A DNA stretch of 12,760 nucleotides from JAVXTH01 sp036641395 (GTDB lineage Bacteria; Bacillota_I; Bacilli_A; Erysipelotrichales; Erysipelotrichaceae), in NCBI GenBank assembly GCA_036641395.1, contig JAVWEY010000041.1, positions 1 to 12,760 of the forward strand, read 5' to 3'. This document shows positions 5,355 through 12,760 of the stretch, in pieces (position 1 is the first letter of the stretch; every line of letters starts with the position of its first letter). The notes beneath the pieces are model-generated. The model saw only the letters and a list, made by a program, of their open reading frames with translations, made no database searches and was not told where the DNA came from. The position numbers and the translations under genes are program-made.

Positions 5355-6032
5355 ATGTATCATATTGCAATTGTCGAAGATAATAAAAAAATCCGTGATG
5401 AATTAAGTGACTTCTTAAATAAAAACGGATATAAAACATCAACACCTCATAACTTTGAGAATATTATAGATGAGATTAAAACATTGAAACCTCATCTTTT
5501 ACTTCTCGATTTAAATTTACCAATGGTTGATGGTCATCAAATTTGTCGTGAAATAAGAAAAATTAGTACGATGCCAATTATTATTGTGACAAGTCGTAAC
5601 AGTGATATGGATGAACTAATCTCACTTAATTTAGGTGCAGATGACTTTATTTCTAAACCTTACAATTTACAAGTACTCCTGGCTCATTTATCAACAGTTT
5701 TAAAAAGAGTCTATGAATCTAGTAAAGCTCATATCTTAAGAATTGATGAATTATCATTAGATATATCTAAGAGTCTTTTATCTTATCATGATAAAAATGT
5801 TGATTTAACTAAAAATGAGTTAAGAATTATGCACTGTTTATTCCTAAATAAAAATAAAATAGTATCTAGAAATGAATTAATGCAACATATGTGGGACTGT
5901 GATTTATTTGTTGATGATAATACTTTAACGGTAAATATTAATCGTTTAAGAAAGAAATTAGATTATTTAAACTTAGGTGATTTAATTCAGACTAAACGTG
6001 GATTAGGATATTTAATATATGAAGACATCTAA
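5355..6032 (+). CDS. OmpR/PhoB-family response regulator (BceR-like)
   Basis: The 225-residue protein has a receiver domain (about 1-115) and a C-terminal winged-helix DNA-binding domain (about 125-222). The acidic pair Glu8/Asp9, phosphoacceptor Asp52 (LLLLDLNLP), Thr79 and Lys101 (SKPYN) are all present, so phosphotransfer should be intact. The effector domain shows the OmpR pattern LTKNELRIMHCL, DDNTLTVNINRLRKKL and TKRGLGYLI. The start is preceded by GAGGTGA. It overlaps the histidine kinase gene by 14 bases. Together with that kinase and the downstream BceAB-like transporter it forms a peptide-antibiotic sensing and detoxification module. The probable target is the TTACA-N4-TGTAA site at 7087-7100. 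BceR assignment rests on context and kinase type. Confidence 0.9.
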   Translation: MYHIAIVEDNKKIRDELSDFLNKNGYKTSTPHNFENIIDEIKTLKPHLLLLDLNLPMVDGHQICREIRKISTMPIIIVTSRNSDMDELISLNLGADDFISKPYNLQVLLAHLSTVLKRVYESSKAHILRIDELSLDISKSLLSYHDKNVDLTKNELRIMHCLFLNKNKIVSRNELMQHMWDCDLFVDDNTLTVNINRLRKKLDYLNLGDLIQTKRGLGYLIYEDI

Positions 6033-7029
6033 ATTTATTAAAGAAAAATTATATTTTTTAATCTTAGGAATCATTATTTCATTTCTATTTGAATTGTTCT
6101 TTTTAGTCACAAAGGTTCAAACTGAAATAGTAATTGTTGTGCAATTATTATTATGGTTTTTAATTCTTACGAATTTAGTTGTTGAGTATATGCGTCGGGT
6201 TTCTTTTTATAATAATTTGAATGAAGCATTAAATGATCTTGATAAGAAATATCTTATTAGTGAAATTATTGAAGAACCAGAATTCATGGATGGTCAAATC
6301 TTTTATGATTCTTTATCAATCATTGATAAGAGTATGAATGATCATGTCAGTTTCTATCGTTCTGCCCAAGAGGAATATAAAGAATACATTGAACTATGGG
6401 TACACGAGATTAAAACACCGCTTGCAGCAGCTAAACTAATCCTAACCAACAACAACAACAGTGAAGTTTCACAAAGCATGGAAGAAGAAATTGATAAGGT
6501 TGAAGGATATGTTGATCAAGCATTGTTTTATGCTAGGAGTAATACCTTACAAAAAGATTATTTGATTAAGAAGATGAGTTTAAAGACTTCAATTAACCAA
6601 ATCATTCGTAAGCATTCAAAGACTTTTATTCTTCGTGATATTAAAATTGAATTAAATAAAATTGAAGAAGATGTTTATAGTGATCCAAAATGGATTGAAT
6701 TTATATTGGATCAAATTATAAATAATGCCTTAAAATATAGTAAAGATCACGAAACAATCATAATTGATACTATTTTAAATAAAGAGAATATCATTCTTTG
6801 TGTAAAAGATCATGGTTGTGGTATCAGTGAAAGAGATTTACCACGTATCTTTGAAAAAGGTTTTACTGGCAATAATGGAAGAATTTATGAAAAAGCAACT
6901 GGTATGGGTTTATACTTATGTAAGAAACTCTGTAAAAAACTATATCTTGGAATCGATGTGACAAGTAATGAAAATGGTACGAGTGTTTTTATTACATTCC
7001 CGATTAGTAATCATAATTTAGTGAAATAG
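6019..7029 (+). CDS. Intramembrane-sensing histidine kinase (BceS-like)
   Basis: The 336-residue kinase has two transmembrane helices near the N terminus (about 11-31 and 36-57) joined by only a few residues. There is no extracellular sensor domain. This is the BceS layout, in which the kinase senses through its partner ABC transporter. The H-box ELWVHEIKTPLAAAK gives the phosphorylated His129. The ATPase domain shows the N-box DQIINNALKYS, G1 KDHGCGIS, the F-box FEKGFTG and G2 TGMGLYL. The start lies inside the end of the response-regulator gene (14-base overlap), which implies coupled translation. A strong terminator follows, so the transporter genes form a separate, inducible unit. The inducing compound is unknown; bacitracin-like peptides, lantibiotics and defensin-like peptides are the usual inducers of the family. 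Confidence 0.9.
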   Translation: MKTSKFIKEKLYFLILGIIISFLFELFFLVTKVQTEIVIVVQLLLWFLILTNLVVEYMRRVSFYNNLNEALNDLDKKYLISEIIEEPEFMDGQIFYDSLSIIDKSMNDHVSFYRSAQEEYKEYIELWVHEIKTPLAAAKLILTNNNNSEVSQSMEEEIDKVEGYVDQALFYARSNTLQKDYLIKKMSLKTSINQIIRKHSKTFILRDIKIELNKIEEDVYSDPKWIEFILDQIINNALKYSKDHETIIIDTILNKENIILCVKDHGCGISERDLPRIFEKGFTGNNGRIYEKATGMGLYLCKKLCKKLYLGIDVTSNENGTSVFITFPISNHNLVK

Positions 7030-7031
7030 TG

Positions 7032-7067
7032 ATTTGGTTTGATTTTGAACCAAATTTTCTTTTTTTT
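7032..7067 (+). terminator. Intrinsic terminator between the kinase and transporter operons
   Basis: ATTTGGTT (7032-7039) pairs with AACCAAAT (7048-7055), followed by TTTTC and eight T. It begins three bases after the kinase stop. Confidence 0.88.
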
Positions 7068-7085
7068 CGGTTATAATATATTTAA

Positions 7086-7101
7086 CTTACAAAAGTGTAA
7101 G
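7086..7101 (+). promoter_or_regulatory. BceR-type operator upstream of the ABC transporter operon
   Basis: CTTACA-AAAG-TGTAAG is a perfect inverted repeat with a 4-bp spacer. It fits the TNACA-N4-TGTAA motif reported for BceR-like regulators, as I recall it. It lies 75 bases before the first gene of the operon. A plausible -10, TATAGT (7112-7117), follows with no good -35 at normal spacing, as expected of an activator-dependent promoter. Binding by the regulator encoded at 5355-6032 is inferred. Confidence 0.75.
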
Positions 7102-7113
7102 GCTTCTGTAATA

Positions 7114-7159
7114 TAGTTGAATGGCTCAATTCTAGATAAACAACTACAATGGTATTGTA
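7114..7159 (+). promoter_or_regulatory. Leader with overlapping inverted repeats before the transporter operon
   Basis: TAGTTG (7114-7119) is complementary to CAACTA (7141-7146), and TACAAT-GGT-ATTGTA (7145-7159) is a perfect 6-bp hairpin just before the GGAGG site (7164-7168). The two pairings share bases 7145-7146, so they partly compete. There is no T run, so termination is unlikely; an effect on translation is possible. Stems are short and AT-rich. Confidence 0.35.
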
Positions 7160-7175
7160 ATCTGGAGGACTATTT

Positions 7176-7364
7176 ATGAAAACAATAAAAAAGTATCGAA
7201 GTGAATTCATTCTATTTCTATTAGGATTCATTCAGTGTATTGCATTTTTATTACCAGGAAATATTCCATCATGGGTGTATTCCATTGATTTAATATTTCT
7301 AATTCTATTTATTATTGTGTATAAACTTGATCATATGGATCAGAATCTGAAAAACAGATGTTAG
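7176..7364 (+). CDS. Small two-helix membrane protein of unknown function
   Basis: This 62-residue protein is not recognised. It has a basic start (MKTIKKYR), a first hydrophobic helix (about 10-27), a short turn LPGNIPSW, a second helix (about 33-50) and a charged tail (KLDHMDQNLKNRC). Both ends are probably cytoplasmic. A strong site, GGAGG (7164-7168), precedes the ATG. Its stop codon overlaps the AGGAGAA site of the ATPase gene, so it is the first gene of the transporter operon, directly behind the BceR-type operator. That position suggests an accessory subunit or a link between kinase and transporter, which is inference. Coding reality is supported by spacing, ribosome binding site and clean helix pattern. 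Confidence 0.78.
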   Translation: MKTIKKYRSEFILFLLGFIQCIAFLLPGNIPSWVYSIDLIFLILFIIVYKLDHMDQNLKNRC

Positions 7365-7374
7365 GAGAAAAAGC

Positions 7375-8142
7375 ATGAATCATATTTTAGATGTTCAAAT
7401 GATAGAAAAATATTATGGAAGTAAAGGTAATATCACGAAAGCGATTGACAATATCTCGTTCTATGTGGAAAAAGGTGAGTTTGTCGGTGTTATGGGACCA
7501 AGTGGTTCTGGTAAGACAACTTTATTAAACTGTATCTCTACGATTGATCGAGTTACAAGTGGTAATATATTAATTAATCAACAAGACATCACAAAACTTC
7601 AACGTGGTCAATTAGCTAAGTTTCGTCGTGAGGAATTAGGTTTTATCTTTCAAGATTTTAACTTACTAGATACAATGACCGCTTATGAAAATATCGCATT
7701 AGCTTTAACAATTCAAAAAGTTAATCCAAAAACCATCGATGAAAAGATTAAAGAAGTTGCCAAGACTTTAGAGATTGAAGATGTATTAAGTAAATATCCT
7801 TATCAAATATCGGGTGGTCAAAAACAACGTGTCGCTAGTGCTCGTGCTTTAATTACCAATCCAAGTTTAATCTTAGCGGATGAACCTACTGGTGCATTAG
7901 ACTCTAAGAGTTCTAGAATGCTGCTTGAATCAATGGAAAAGTTAAACACGCAATTAGCTGCGACAATTATGATGGTTACTCACGATGCTTTTACCGCATC
8001 CTATGCCCATCGTATCTTATTTATTAAAGACGGGAAAATATTCAATGAGATTATAAGAGGCAATGATTCTCGTAAAGAATTCTTTAATCGTATTATTGAA
8101 GTTGTAACCCTACTAGGGGGCGATTCTTCTAATGTACTTTAA
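7375..8142 (+). CDS. ABC transporter ATP-binding protein, BceA-like
   Basis: The 255-residue ATPase powers the peptide-antibiotic detoxification transporter at the inner face of the membrane. All motifs are intact: Walker A GPSGSGKT (41-48), Q-loop Gln93 in FIFQDFNLL, signature SGGQKQR (146-152), Walker B LILADEP with Asp169/Glu170, the D-loop ALD (174-176) and H-loop His203 in MVTHD. The MacB/LolD-like sequence and the tail with FFNRIIEVVTLLGGD (about 234-248) match BceA-type proteins, whose tail usually ends in a similar DVLALLGGD stretch. The start follows AGGAGAA, which overlaps the stop of the small membrane gene. Its own end overlaps the first permease by 11 bases. It is the only ATPase for two permeases in this operon. 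Confidence 0.92.
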   Translation: MNHILDVQMIEKYYGSKGNITKAIDNISFYVEKGEFVGVMGPSGSGKTTLLNCISTIDRVTSGNILINQQDITKLQRGQLAKFRREELGFIFQDFNLLDTMTAYENIALALTIQKVNPKTIDEKIKEVAKTLEIEDVLSKYPYQISGGQKQRVASARALITNPSLILADEPTGALDSKSSRMLLESMEKLNTQLAATIMMVTHDAFTASYAHRILFIKDGKIFNEIIRGNDSRKEFFNRIIEVVTLLGGDSSNVL

Positions 8143-10129
8143 ACTTGCCTTTAAAAATGTTAAGAAGAGTTACAAAGATTATTTAATTTATTTCCTTACC
8201 TTAGCATTTTCCGTTTGTTTGTTTTATGCTTTTAATAGTTTCCAAGCACAGCAAGCTGTTTTATCTTTATCCCAAGCGCAAAGTGAAATCATTGAATCCA
8301 TCAATATGATTCTTATGTTTCTTTCGATCTTTGTTGCGATTGTATTAGCATTTTTAATTCTATATGCCAATAACTTCTTAATTAAACGCCGTAAACAAGA
8401 GTTTGGTTTATATACCTTACTTGGCATGCCAAAAAAGAATATCTCAAAAGTTATTATCTACGAAACCTTTATGATTGGTATTTTATCCTTAATCACTGGT
8501 TTATGTTTAGGTTATATCTTATCTCAATATTTAACCATTCTTACCGCTTCCCTCTTTGAAGTAGACTTAAACTTTCATTTTATCTTCTCAAAAGAGGCTA
8601 CCATTTTAACAATTCTTTCTTTCTCTGTTATCTTCTTATTTGTAATGGCTTTAAACAGTTTTGTCTTAAGTCGTTTTAAATTAATTGATTTATTAAATGC
8701 TTCCCACAAACATGAAGAATTAAAGGTTAAAAACTTGTATGTTTCCGTTATCTTATTCCTACTTTCCCTAATCTTAATTGGTTTTGCTTATCATTGGGGT
8801 CTTAAATATGGTTTGATGTATGTTGATAAAATACCTCAAATATTTATCTTTGGGATTGTTGGAACGATTTTATTCTTTATGTCACTATCAGGATTTCTAT
8901 TAAAATTTGTTCAGACAAGTAAAAAGTTTTACTATCGTAACTTAAATATGTTTGTATTACGTCAGATTAATGCGAAGATTAATTCTAATTTCTTATCGAT
9001 GAGTATTGTATGTTTGATGTTACTCTTAAGTATTGGTGCAATTGCAACAGGTATGTCCTTAAGAAACAGCATTAATTCAACTTTGAAGAAAACGACTCCC
9101 TATGATTATTCTTTTAATATCTATCAACAAGAAGCAAAAGATGCTGTGGATGAACTAAAGATTGATAAAGATACTTATATTAAAAATGAGGATTTTATGA
9201 ATGTTTATGTTGATCAAGTAAATCGAAACAAGGAAATGACTTCTTTATTTGGGAATAAGGGAGGGCTTATCACAAATGATTCTACTGTTTTCTTTGAATA
9301 TATAAAATTATCACAATTTAATGAGAGTTTAAAACAACAAGGCTACGACCCTATTTCATTAAATAAGGATGAAGGCTATGTCTTTTCAACGCTTGATATG
9401 ATTGATGATTGGGTTAAAGCAATGATGAAAGAAGATTATAAATTCACTGCTTTTGATCATGAAATCAAAATTGTTAATGATGAATATGTAAAGAATAACT
9501 TGGCAACAACCAACTCCCTTAGTAATGTATTTCTAGGCATTGTAATTGATGATTCTTTGATTAATGAAAAAGCCGAATTATCAACGTCTTATTGGAATGT
9601 AGATTTAAAAAAAGGCGTTTCTTCAAAACAGTTTACAAAGATTATCGAAACAAAAGTTGCTGCCCTTGATCCAGAAGCAGAAAACTATCCTTACCACCAC
9701 GGCAATCAATTAGTAAGCAGTGATGAGGTAAGAGAGAATTCCATCGGTATGTCAATGATGTTTACTTATATTGGGCTTTATTTAGGTATTATCTTTATCC
9801 TATCCAGTGCAGTTATTTTAGCGCTTCAACAATTAGCCCAAGCAGATGAGAACAAAAAACGATATGCTATTTTATCGGATATTGGTTGTGAAAAACGAAT
9901 GATGGATCACTCTGTTTTTATGCAGATTGCCATTTACTTCATGTTGCCTTTACTACTTGGAACAATTCATGCCATTGTTGGTATTAATGTCGTTAGCAAC
10001 CTGGTATTAATTATAGGTGAAGGTAATATCCTTCAATCTTCACTTGTTACAATGGGAATTATTATATTAATTTATGGTATCTATTTCTTAGTAACTTATA
10101 GTGGTTATAAACGAATTTTATATAAATAG
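8132..10129 (+). CDS. BceB-like ABC transporter permease 1 (FtsX/MacB type)
   Basis: The 665-residue protein has the BceB layout of ten predicted membrane helices (about 17-34, 58-80, 107-134, 153-178, 203-222, 235-258, 287-308, 542-562, 595-618 and 639-658). A large extracellular domain of about 230 residues (309-541) lies between helices 7 and 8. In this family that domain recognises the peptide or lipid II-bound complex and is linked to kinase signalling. FtsX-like helix groups flank it. The N terminus (MYFKLAFKNVKKSYKDYLIY) is shared with the next gene. It starts inside the end of the ATPase gene with AGGGGG 11 bases upstream. The substrate cannot be read from the sequence. Confidence 0.9.
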   Translation: MYFKLAFKNVKKSYKDYLIYFLTLAFSVCLFYAFNSFQAQQAVLSLSQAQSEIIESINMILMFLSIFVAIVLAFLILYANNFLIKRRKQEFGLYTLLGMPKKNISKVIIYETFMIGILSLITGLCLGYILSQYLTILTASLFEVDLNFHFIFSKEATILTILSFSVIFLFVMALNSFVLSRFKLIDLLNASHKHEELKVKNLYVSVILFLLSLILIGFAYHWGLKYGLMYVDKIPQIFIFGIVGTILFFMSLSGFLLKFVQTSKKFYYRNLNMFVLRQINAKINSNFLSMSIVCLMLLLSIGAIATGMSLRNSINSTLKKTTPYDYSFNIYQQEAKDAVDELKIDKDTYIKNEDFMNVYVDQVNRNKEMTSLFGNKGGLITNDSTVFFEYIKLSQFNESLKQQGYDPISLNKDEGYVFSTLDMIDDWVKAMMKEDYKFTAFDHEIKIVNDEYVKNNLATTNSLSNVFLGIVIDDSLINEKAELSTSYWNVDLKKGVSSKQFTKIIETKVAALDPEAENYPYHHGNQLVSSDEVRENSIGMSMMFTYIGLYLGIIFILSSAVILALQQLAQADENKKRYAILSDIGCEKRMMDHSVFMQIAIYFMLPLLLGTIHAIVGINVVSNLVLIIGEGNILQSSLVTMGIIILIYGIYFLVTYSGYKRILYK

Positions 10130-10141
10130 AAAGGAATAAAC

Positions 10142-12184
10142 ATGTACTTTAAACTAGCGCTTGCGAATGTGAAAAAGAGTTATAAAGATTATTTGATTTA
10201 TTTCTTAACCTTAAGTATCTCGGTTTGCATCTTTTATACGTTTAATACGTTTAATGAACAACAAGCAATTATTGAGATTACGAAAACAAATTCAATGATT
10301 ATGGATCAGTTTGTCATTATTCTCAATTTCTTATCTATTTTTGTAAGCCTTGTATTAGGATTTTTAATTCTCTATGCGAATCAATTCCTAATTAAACGAA
10401 GAAAACAAGAATTTGGTATTTATATGTTACAGGGGATGGAGAATAAAAAGATATCGCTCATCTTATGTTATGAAACAATCTTAATTGGTATGATATCCTT
10501 AGTTACTGGTCTTTTATTAGGACTTGTGTTTTCACAATTGATGAGTGCTTTTATCGCTAATTTATTTATTGCGAATGTCCAACGATTTCATTTTATCTTT
10601 TCCTTTCATGCTTTTATCATAACGATTTTATCTTTCTTTTTCATCTTTGTGCTTGTCTTATTCTTTAATGTTTATCTTTTAAATAAATTTAAACTAATCG
10701 ATTTACTTCAAGCAAACAAAAAACATGAGAAACTAAAGTTACAATCCGTTCCTTTAAATATTCTGTTGTTTGCTTTGTCACTTTGGTTAATTGGTTTTGC
10801 TTATTATGAGATTTTAAGCATTGGTTTAACTCAAGCGATGTTAGGTCCTTTGATCCGTATTATCTTATGTGGAGGTATTGGTACTTTCTTGTTCTTTACT
10901 TCCTTATCCGGTTTTATGTTACAACTAGTAAAGCGAACAAACTTATATTATCGTGGTTTAAATATTTTTTCATTAAGACAAATTAATGCCTCGATTAATT
11001 CATCAAGTACTTCCATCAGCATGATTTGTTTAATGTTGTTTATATCAATTGGGGCTTTATCAAGCGGGATTAATATGAATAAAACAATTTCAAAAAGTTT
11101 AATTAATGCCACCCCGCTCGACATGAGTATTTGGAATATCAATTATGATCAGGAAGCTCATTCTTTTGATTCAAAACTTGATATGTTAGCGTATTATAAA
11201 TTTCCTTTTGTTGATCAAATTGAATCCATTCATGATATGAATATTAATATATTGGGAGATGATGAAATCATTTACAATATCAGTGATTTATTTCCTTATA
11301 TAAATGAAACAAATAAAAAGCAAGGTTCATCGATTGCGAAACTTGCGGATGCCAATCTAGGTTTTGTGAAACTAAGTGACTACAATTATTTCCTTAATAT
11401 GATTCATAAGCAAGCAATCACATTAAATGAAGATGAGACTTTATTATTATCACAGAGTGAAACTTTATTAAGTAGTTTGAAAGATGTATGTGATCATCAG
11501 CAAATTGAAGTAAATGATTTGGATTTAAAAATCGTAAACAAACAACCAATCTTTACGCAACTCTATACAGCAAATGATCCTGATTATTCAATTATTTTTG
11601 TTTTAAATGATTCGCAAATAAGTGCTTCTAATGTTTTATATGAAAGTCTTCATACAAATATTAAGTTCAAAGAGAAAATTGATCCACTTATCTTTAATTC
11701 TAAAATGGCGAATTTTAATCCAAGCAGTTTAGAAAATGAAGATCGATTGAATCTTTACTACAGTACCGCTGATTCTGTGTATAGTGAAAAATCATCGTTA
11801 TCGATTGCCTTTACTTATGTAGGCATCTATCTAGGTATTGTCTTCTTACTTACTTCTGCCGTTATATTAGCAATTCAACAAGTGAGTCAAGCTTCTGATA
11901 ATCGAGTTCGTTATCAAATTCTTTCAAAAATTGGTTGTGATAAGAAAATGATGAATCATTCCATTTTATTACAGATTGGATTATATTTCTTACTCCCTTT
12001 AGGACTTGCGATTGTTCATTCATATGTAGGGATAATCGTTGTGAATGATGTGATTAAGCTACTTGGGAAAACCGATATTTTACTAGCAACAAGTTTTACC
12101 GCTACTTTAATTGCCCTTATTTATTCCGCTTATTTCTATGCGACTTACTCTAGTTATAAACGTATCTTAAATAATCAAAAATAG
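10142..12184 (+). CDS. BceB-like ABC transporter permease 2, tandem paralogue of permease 1
   Basis: This 680-residue protein has the same ten-helix plan, with an extracellular domain of about 250 residues after helix 7 (about 310-560). Thirty of the first 37 residues equal those of permease 1. The membrane segments stay alignable (for example LILYAN-x-FLIKRRKQEFG at 76-92 in both). The extracellular domains show little evident similarity. This pattern indicates tandem duplication followed by divergence of the ligand-facing part. It follows permease 1 by 12 bases with its own AAAGGA site. One ATPase must serve both, either as alternative complexes or as a mixed one; the sequence cannot decide. 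Both reading frames are intact, so neither copy is a decaying pseudogene. Confidence 0.9.
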   Translation: MYFKLALANVKKSYKDYLIYFLTLSISVCIFYTFNTFNEQQAIIEITKTNSMIMDQFVIILNFLSIFVSLVLGFLILYANQFLIKRRKQEFGIYMLQGMENKKISLILCYETILIGMISLVTGLLLGLVFSQLMSAFIANLFIANVQRFHFIFSFHAFIITILSFFFIFVLVLFFNVYLLNKFKLIDLLQANKKHEKLKLQSVPLNILLFALSLWLIGFAYYEILSIGLTQAMLGPLIRIILCGGIGTFLFFTSLSGFMLQLVKRTNLYYRGLNIFSLRQINASINSSSTSISMICLMLFISIGALSSGINMNKTISKSLINATPLDMSIWNINYDQEAHSFDSKLDMLAYYKFPFVDQIESIHDMNINILGDDEIIYNISDLFPYINETNKKQGSSIAKLADANLGFVKLSDYNYFLNMIHKQAITLNEDETLLLSQSETLLSSLKDVCDHQQIEVNDLDLKIVNKQPIFTQLYTANDPDYSIIFVLNDSQISASNVLYESLHTNIKFKEKIDPLIFNSKMANFNPSSLENEDRLNLYYSTADSVYSEKSSLSIAFTYVGIYLGIVFLLTSAVILAIQQVSQASDNRVRYQILSKIGCDKKMMNHSILLQIGLYFLLPLGLAIVHSYVGIIVVNDVIKLLGKTDILLATSFTATLIALIYSAYFYATYSSYKRILNNQK

Positions 12185-12189
12185 GATAG

Positions 12190-12224
12190 AAAAAACATAA
12201 TCTGAAGTGATTATGTTTTTTTTT
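12190..12224. terminator. Bidirectional terminator between the permease operon and degV
   Basis: A 13-bp stem (12190-12202 with 12209-12221) closes a TGAAGT loop. Nine T (12216-12224) follow on the + strand, and the six A at 12190-12195 give a T run on the minus strand. It occupies the gap between two convergent genes. Confidence 0.88.
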
Positions 12225-12226
12225 AT

Positions 12227-12760
12227 TTAATCTAAATTTACTTTTTTAAGATATTGAGCACCAACGCAACCAATGCCTGTATGTACCGATATAACAGCAC
12301 CAATTTCCCCAAAGATAATTTCTGTCTTTGGAAAGGCTTCTTTCATTAATTCATAATAAGTTTGACAGTCTTCAAATGCATCGGTATGTAGAACATACAT
12401 GATATAATTTTCATCGAGATTTTCTTCTTTAAAAGTATCTACAGTTGTTTGAAGGGCCTTTGACATCGTTCTTACTTTCGCATAAACATCAATTTTACCT
12501 TCACTCGATTTATTTAATTTTAAGATTGGTTTAATCTTTAACAACCCACCAAGCGTAGCTGCAATCGGTGTTAAGCGTCCACCACGTTTTAAGTGTTGAA
12601 GATCGCTTGGTACAATTAAGGTATTACTACATTCAACACTTTCATTTAATCGCTTTACAATTTCTTCACCATTATAACCTTTATCCGCTAATATTTTAGC
12701 GCAAGTAGCTAGATATTTTTCGCTACGACATGTGGTAAAAGTATCCACATAATGTAAAGG
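12227..12760 (-). CDS. DegV family protein (fatty-acid-binding), C-terminal part (partial)
   Basis: The frame is open to the right edge of the window, so the N-terminal part is missing. 177 residues are visible; a full DegV protein has about 280. The GTG at 12746-12748 is internal, since four more in-frame codons precede it and VDT is a normal DegV core segment. Family motifs are DLQHLKRGGRLT (fragment 53-64), a GGLLKIKPIL strand, the EIGAVISVHTGIG segment near the end and the Lys/Arg-containing KVRT loop. DegV (FakB-type) proteins bind a fatty acid and present it to the kinase FakA for phospholipid synthesis. Whether this copy works with FakA is not shown. It is convergent with, and functionally unrelated to, the transporter operon. 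Confidence 0.9.
   Translation of the reverse strand, partial: PLHYVDTFTTCRSEKYLATCAKILADKGYNGEEIVKRLNESVECSNTLIVPSDLQHLKRGGRLTPIAATLGGLLKIKPILKLNKSSEGKIDVYAKVRTMSKALQTTVDTFKEENLDENYIMYVLHTDAFEDCQTYYELMKEAFPKTEIIFGEIGAVISVHTGIGCVGAQYLKKVNLD

Noticed and set aside
7072..7077. A consensus TATAAT as the main promoter of the transporter operon
   Set aside because: It directly follows the kinase terminator and has no -35 at usual spacing or full TG extension. It also lies upstream of the operator, so an activator-type promoter after the operator fits better.
12227..12748. A complete short DegV-like protein starting at the GTG at 12746-12748
   Set aside because: Four more in-frame codons precede it to the window edge, and it lacks the N-terminal domain; it is a fragment cut by the window.

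Overview
The window is AT-rich, uses the standard code (the hxlA-like gene ends in TGA) and carries strong AAGGAGG-type ribosome binding sites. Gene content points to a low-GC Bacillota: a class II ribonucleotide reductase, PepV and DegV proteins, a mannose-family PTS and a Bce-type peptide-antibiotic module. The protein flavour suggests Erysipelotrichia or a relative. That placement is inference; no rRNA is present.

Layout, left to right. (1) 1-372: the C-terminal end of a B12-dependent ribonucleotide reductase, then a terminator. (2) 488-3807: a sugar cassette on the + strand. A DeoR-family regulator is followed, behind its own terminator and a strong promoter with a paired operator, by a glucosamine-6-phosphate deaminase (NagB), a 3-hexulose-6-phosphate synthase (HPS), a 6-phospho-3-hexuloisomerase (PHI) and a lone mannose-family PTS IIB. 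The last four genes are tightly packed. (3) 3958-5268: a single PepV-like M20 dipeptidase with two dyads in its leader. (4) 5355-7029: a BceR/BceS-type two-component system whose genes overlap. (5) 7176-12184: a BceR-type operator, a 62-residue two-helix membrane protein, a BceA-like ATPase and two tandem paralogous BceB-like permeases. (6) 12227-12760, minus strand: the C-terminal part of a DegV protein, convergent with the permeases and sharing a bidirectional terminator.

How the genes may work together. In the sugar cassette, NagB would make fructose-6-phosphate and ammonia from glucosamine-6-phosphate. PHI and HPS interconvert fructose-6-phosphate, 3-hexulose-6-phosphate, and ribulose-5-phosphate plus formaldehyde. 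The cassette therefore links an amino-sugar phosphate to the ribulose monophosphate reactions under a dedicated DeoR regulator. That combination is the most unusual metabolic feature here, and the PTS components that should partner the IIB are not in the window. In the second half, the sensor kinase probably reads the state of the ABC transporter in the membrane, and its regulator then activates the transporter from the TTACA-N4-TGTAA site. The doubled permease and the small membrane protein depart from the usual one ATPase plus one permease layout.

Other structure. A 32-nt terminator element with two mismatches between copies sits on both sides of the sugar cassette. The nagB promoter carries two copies of TTATTG-N4-CAATAA spaced 31 bp apart. 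No tRNA, rRNA, CRISPR or insertion sequence was seen, and no gene-free stretch exceeds 150 bases.
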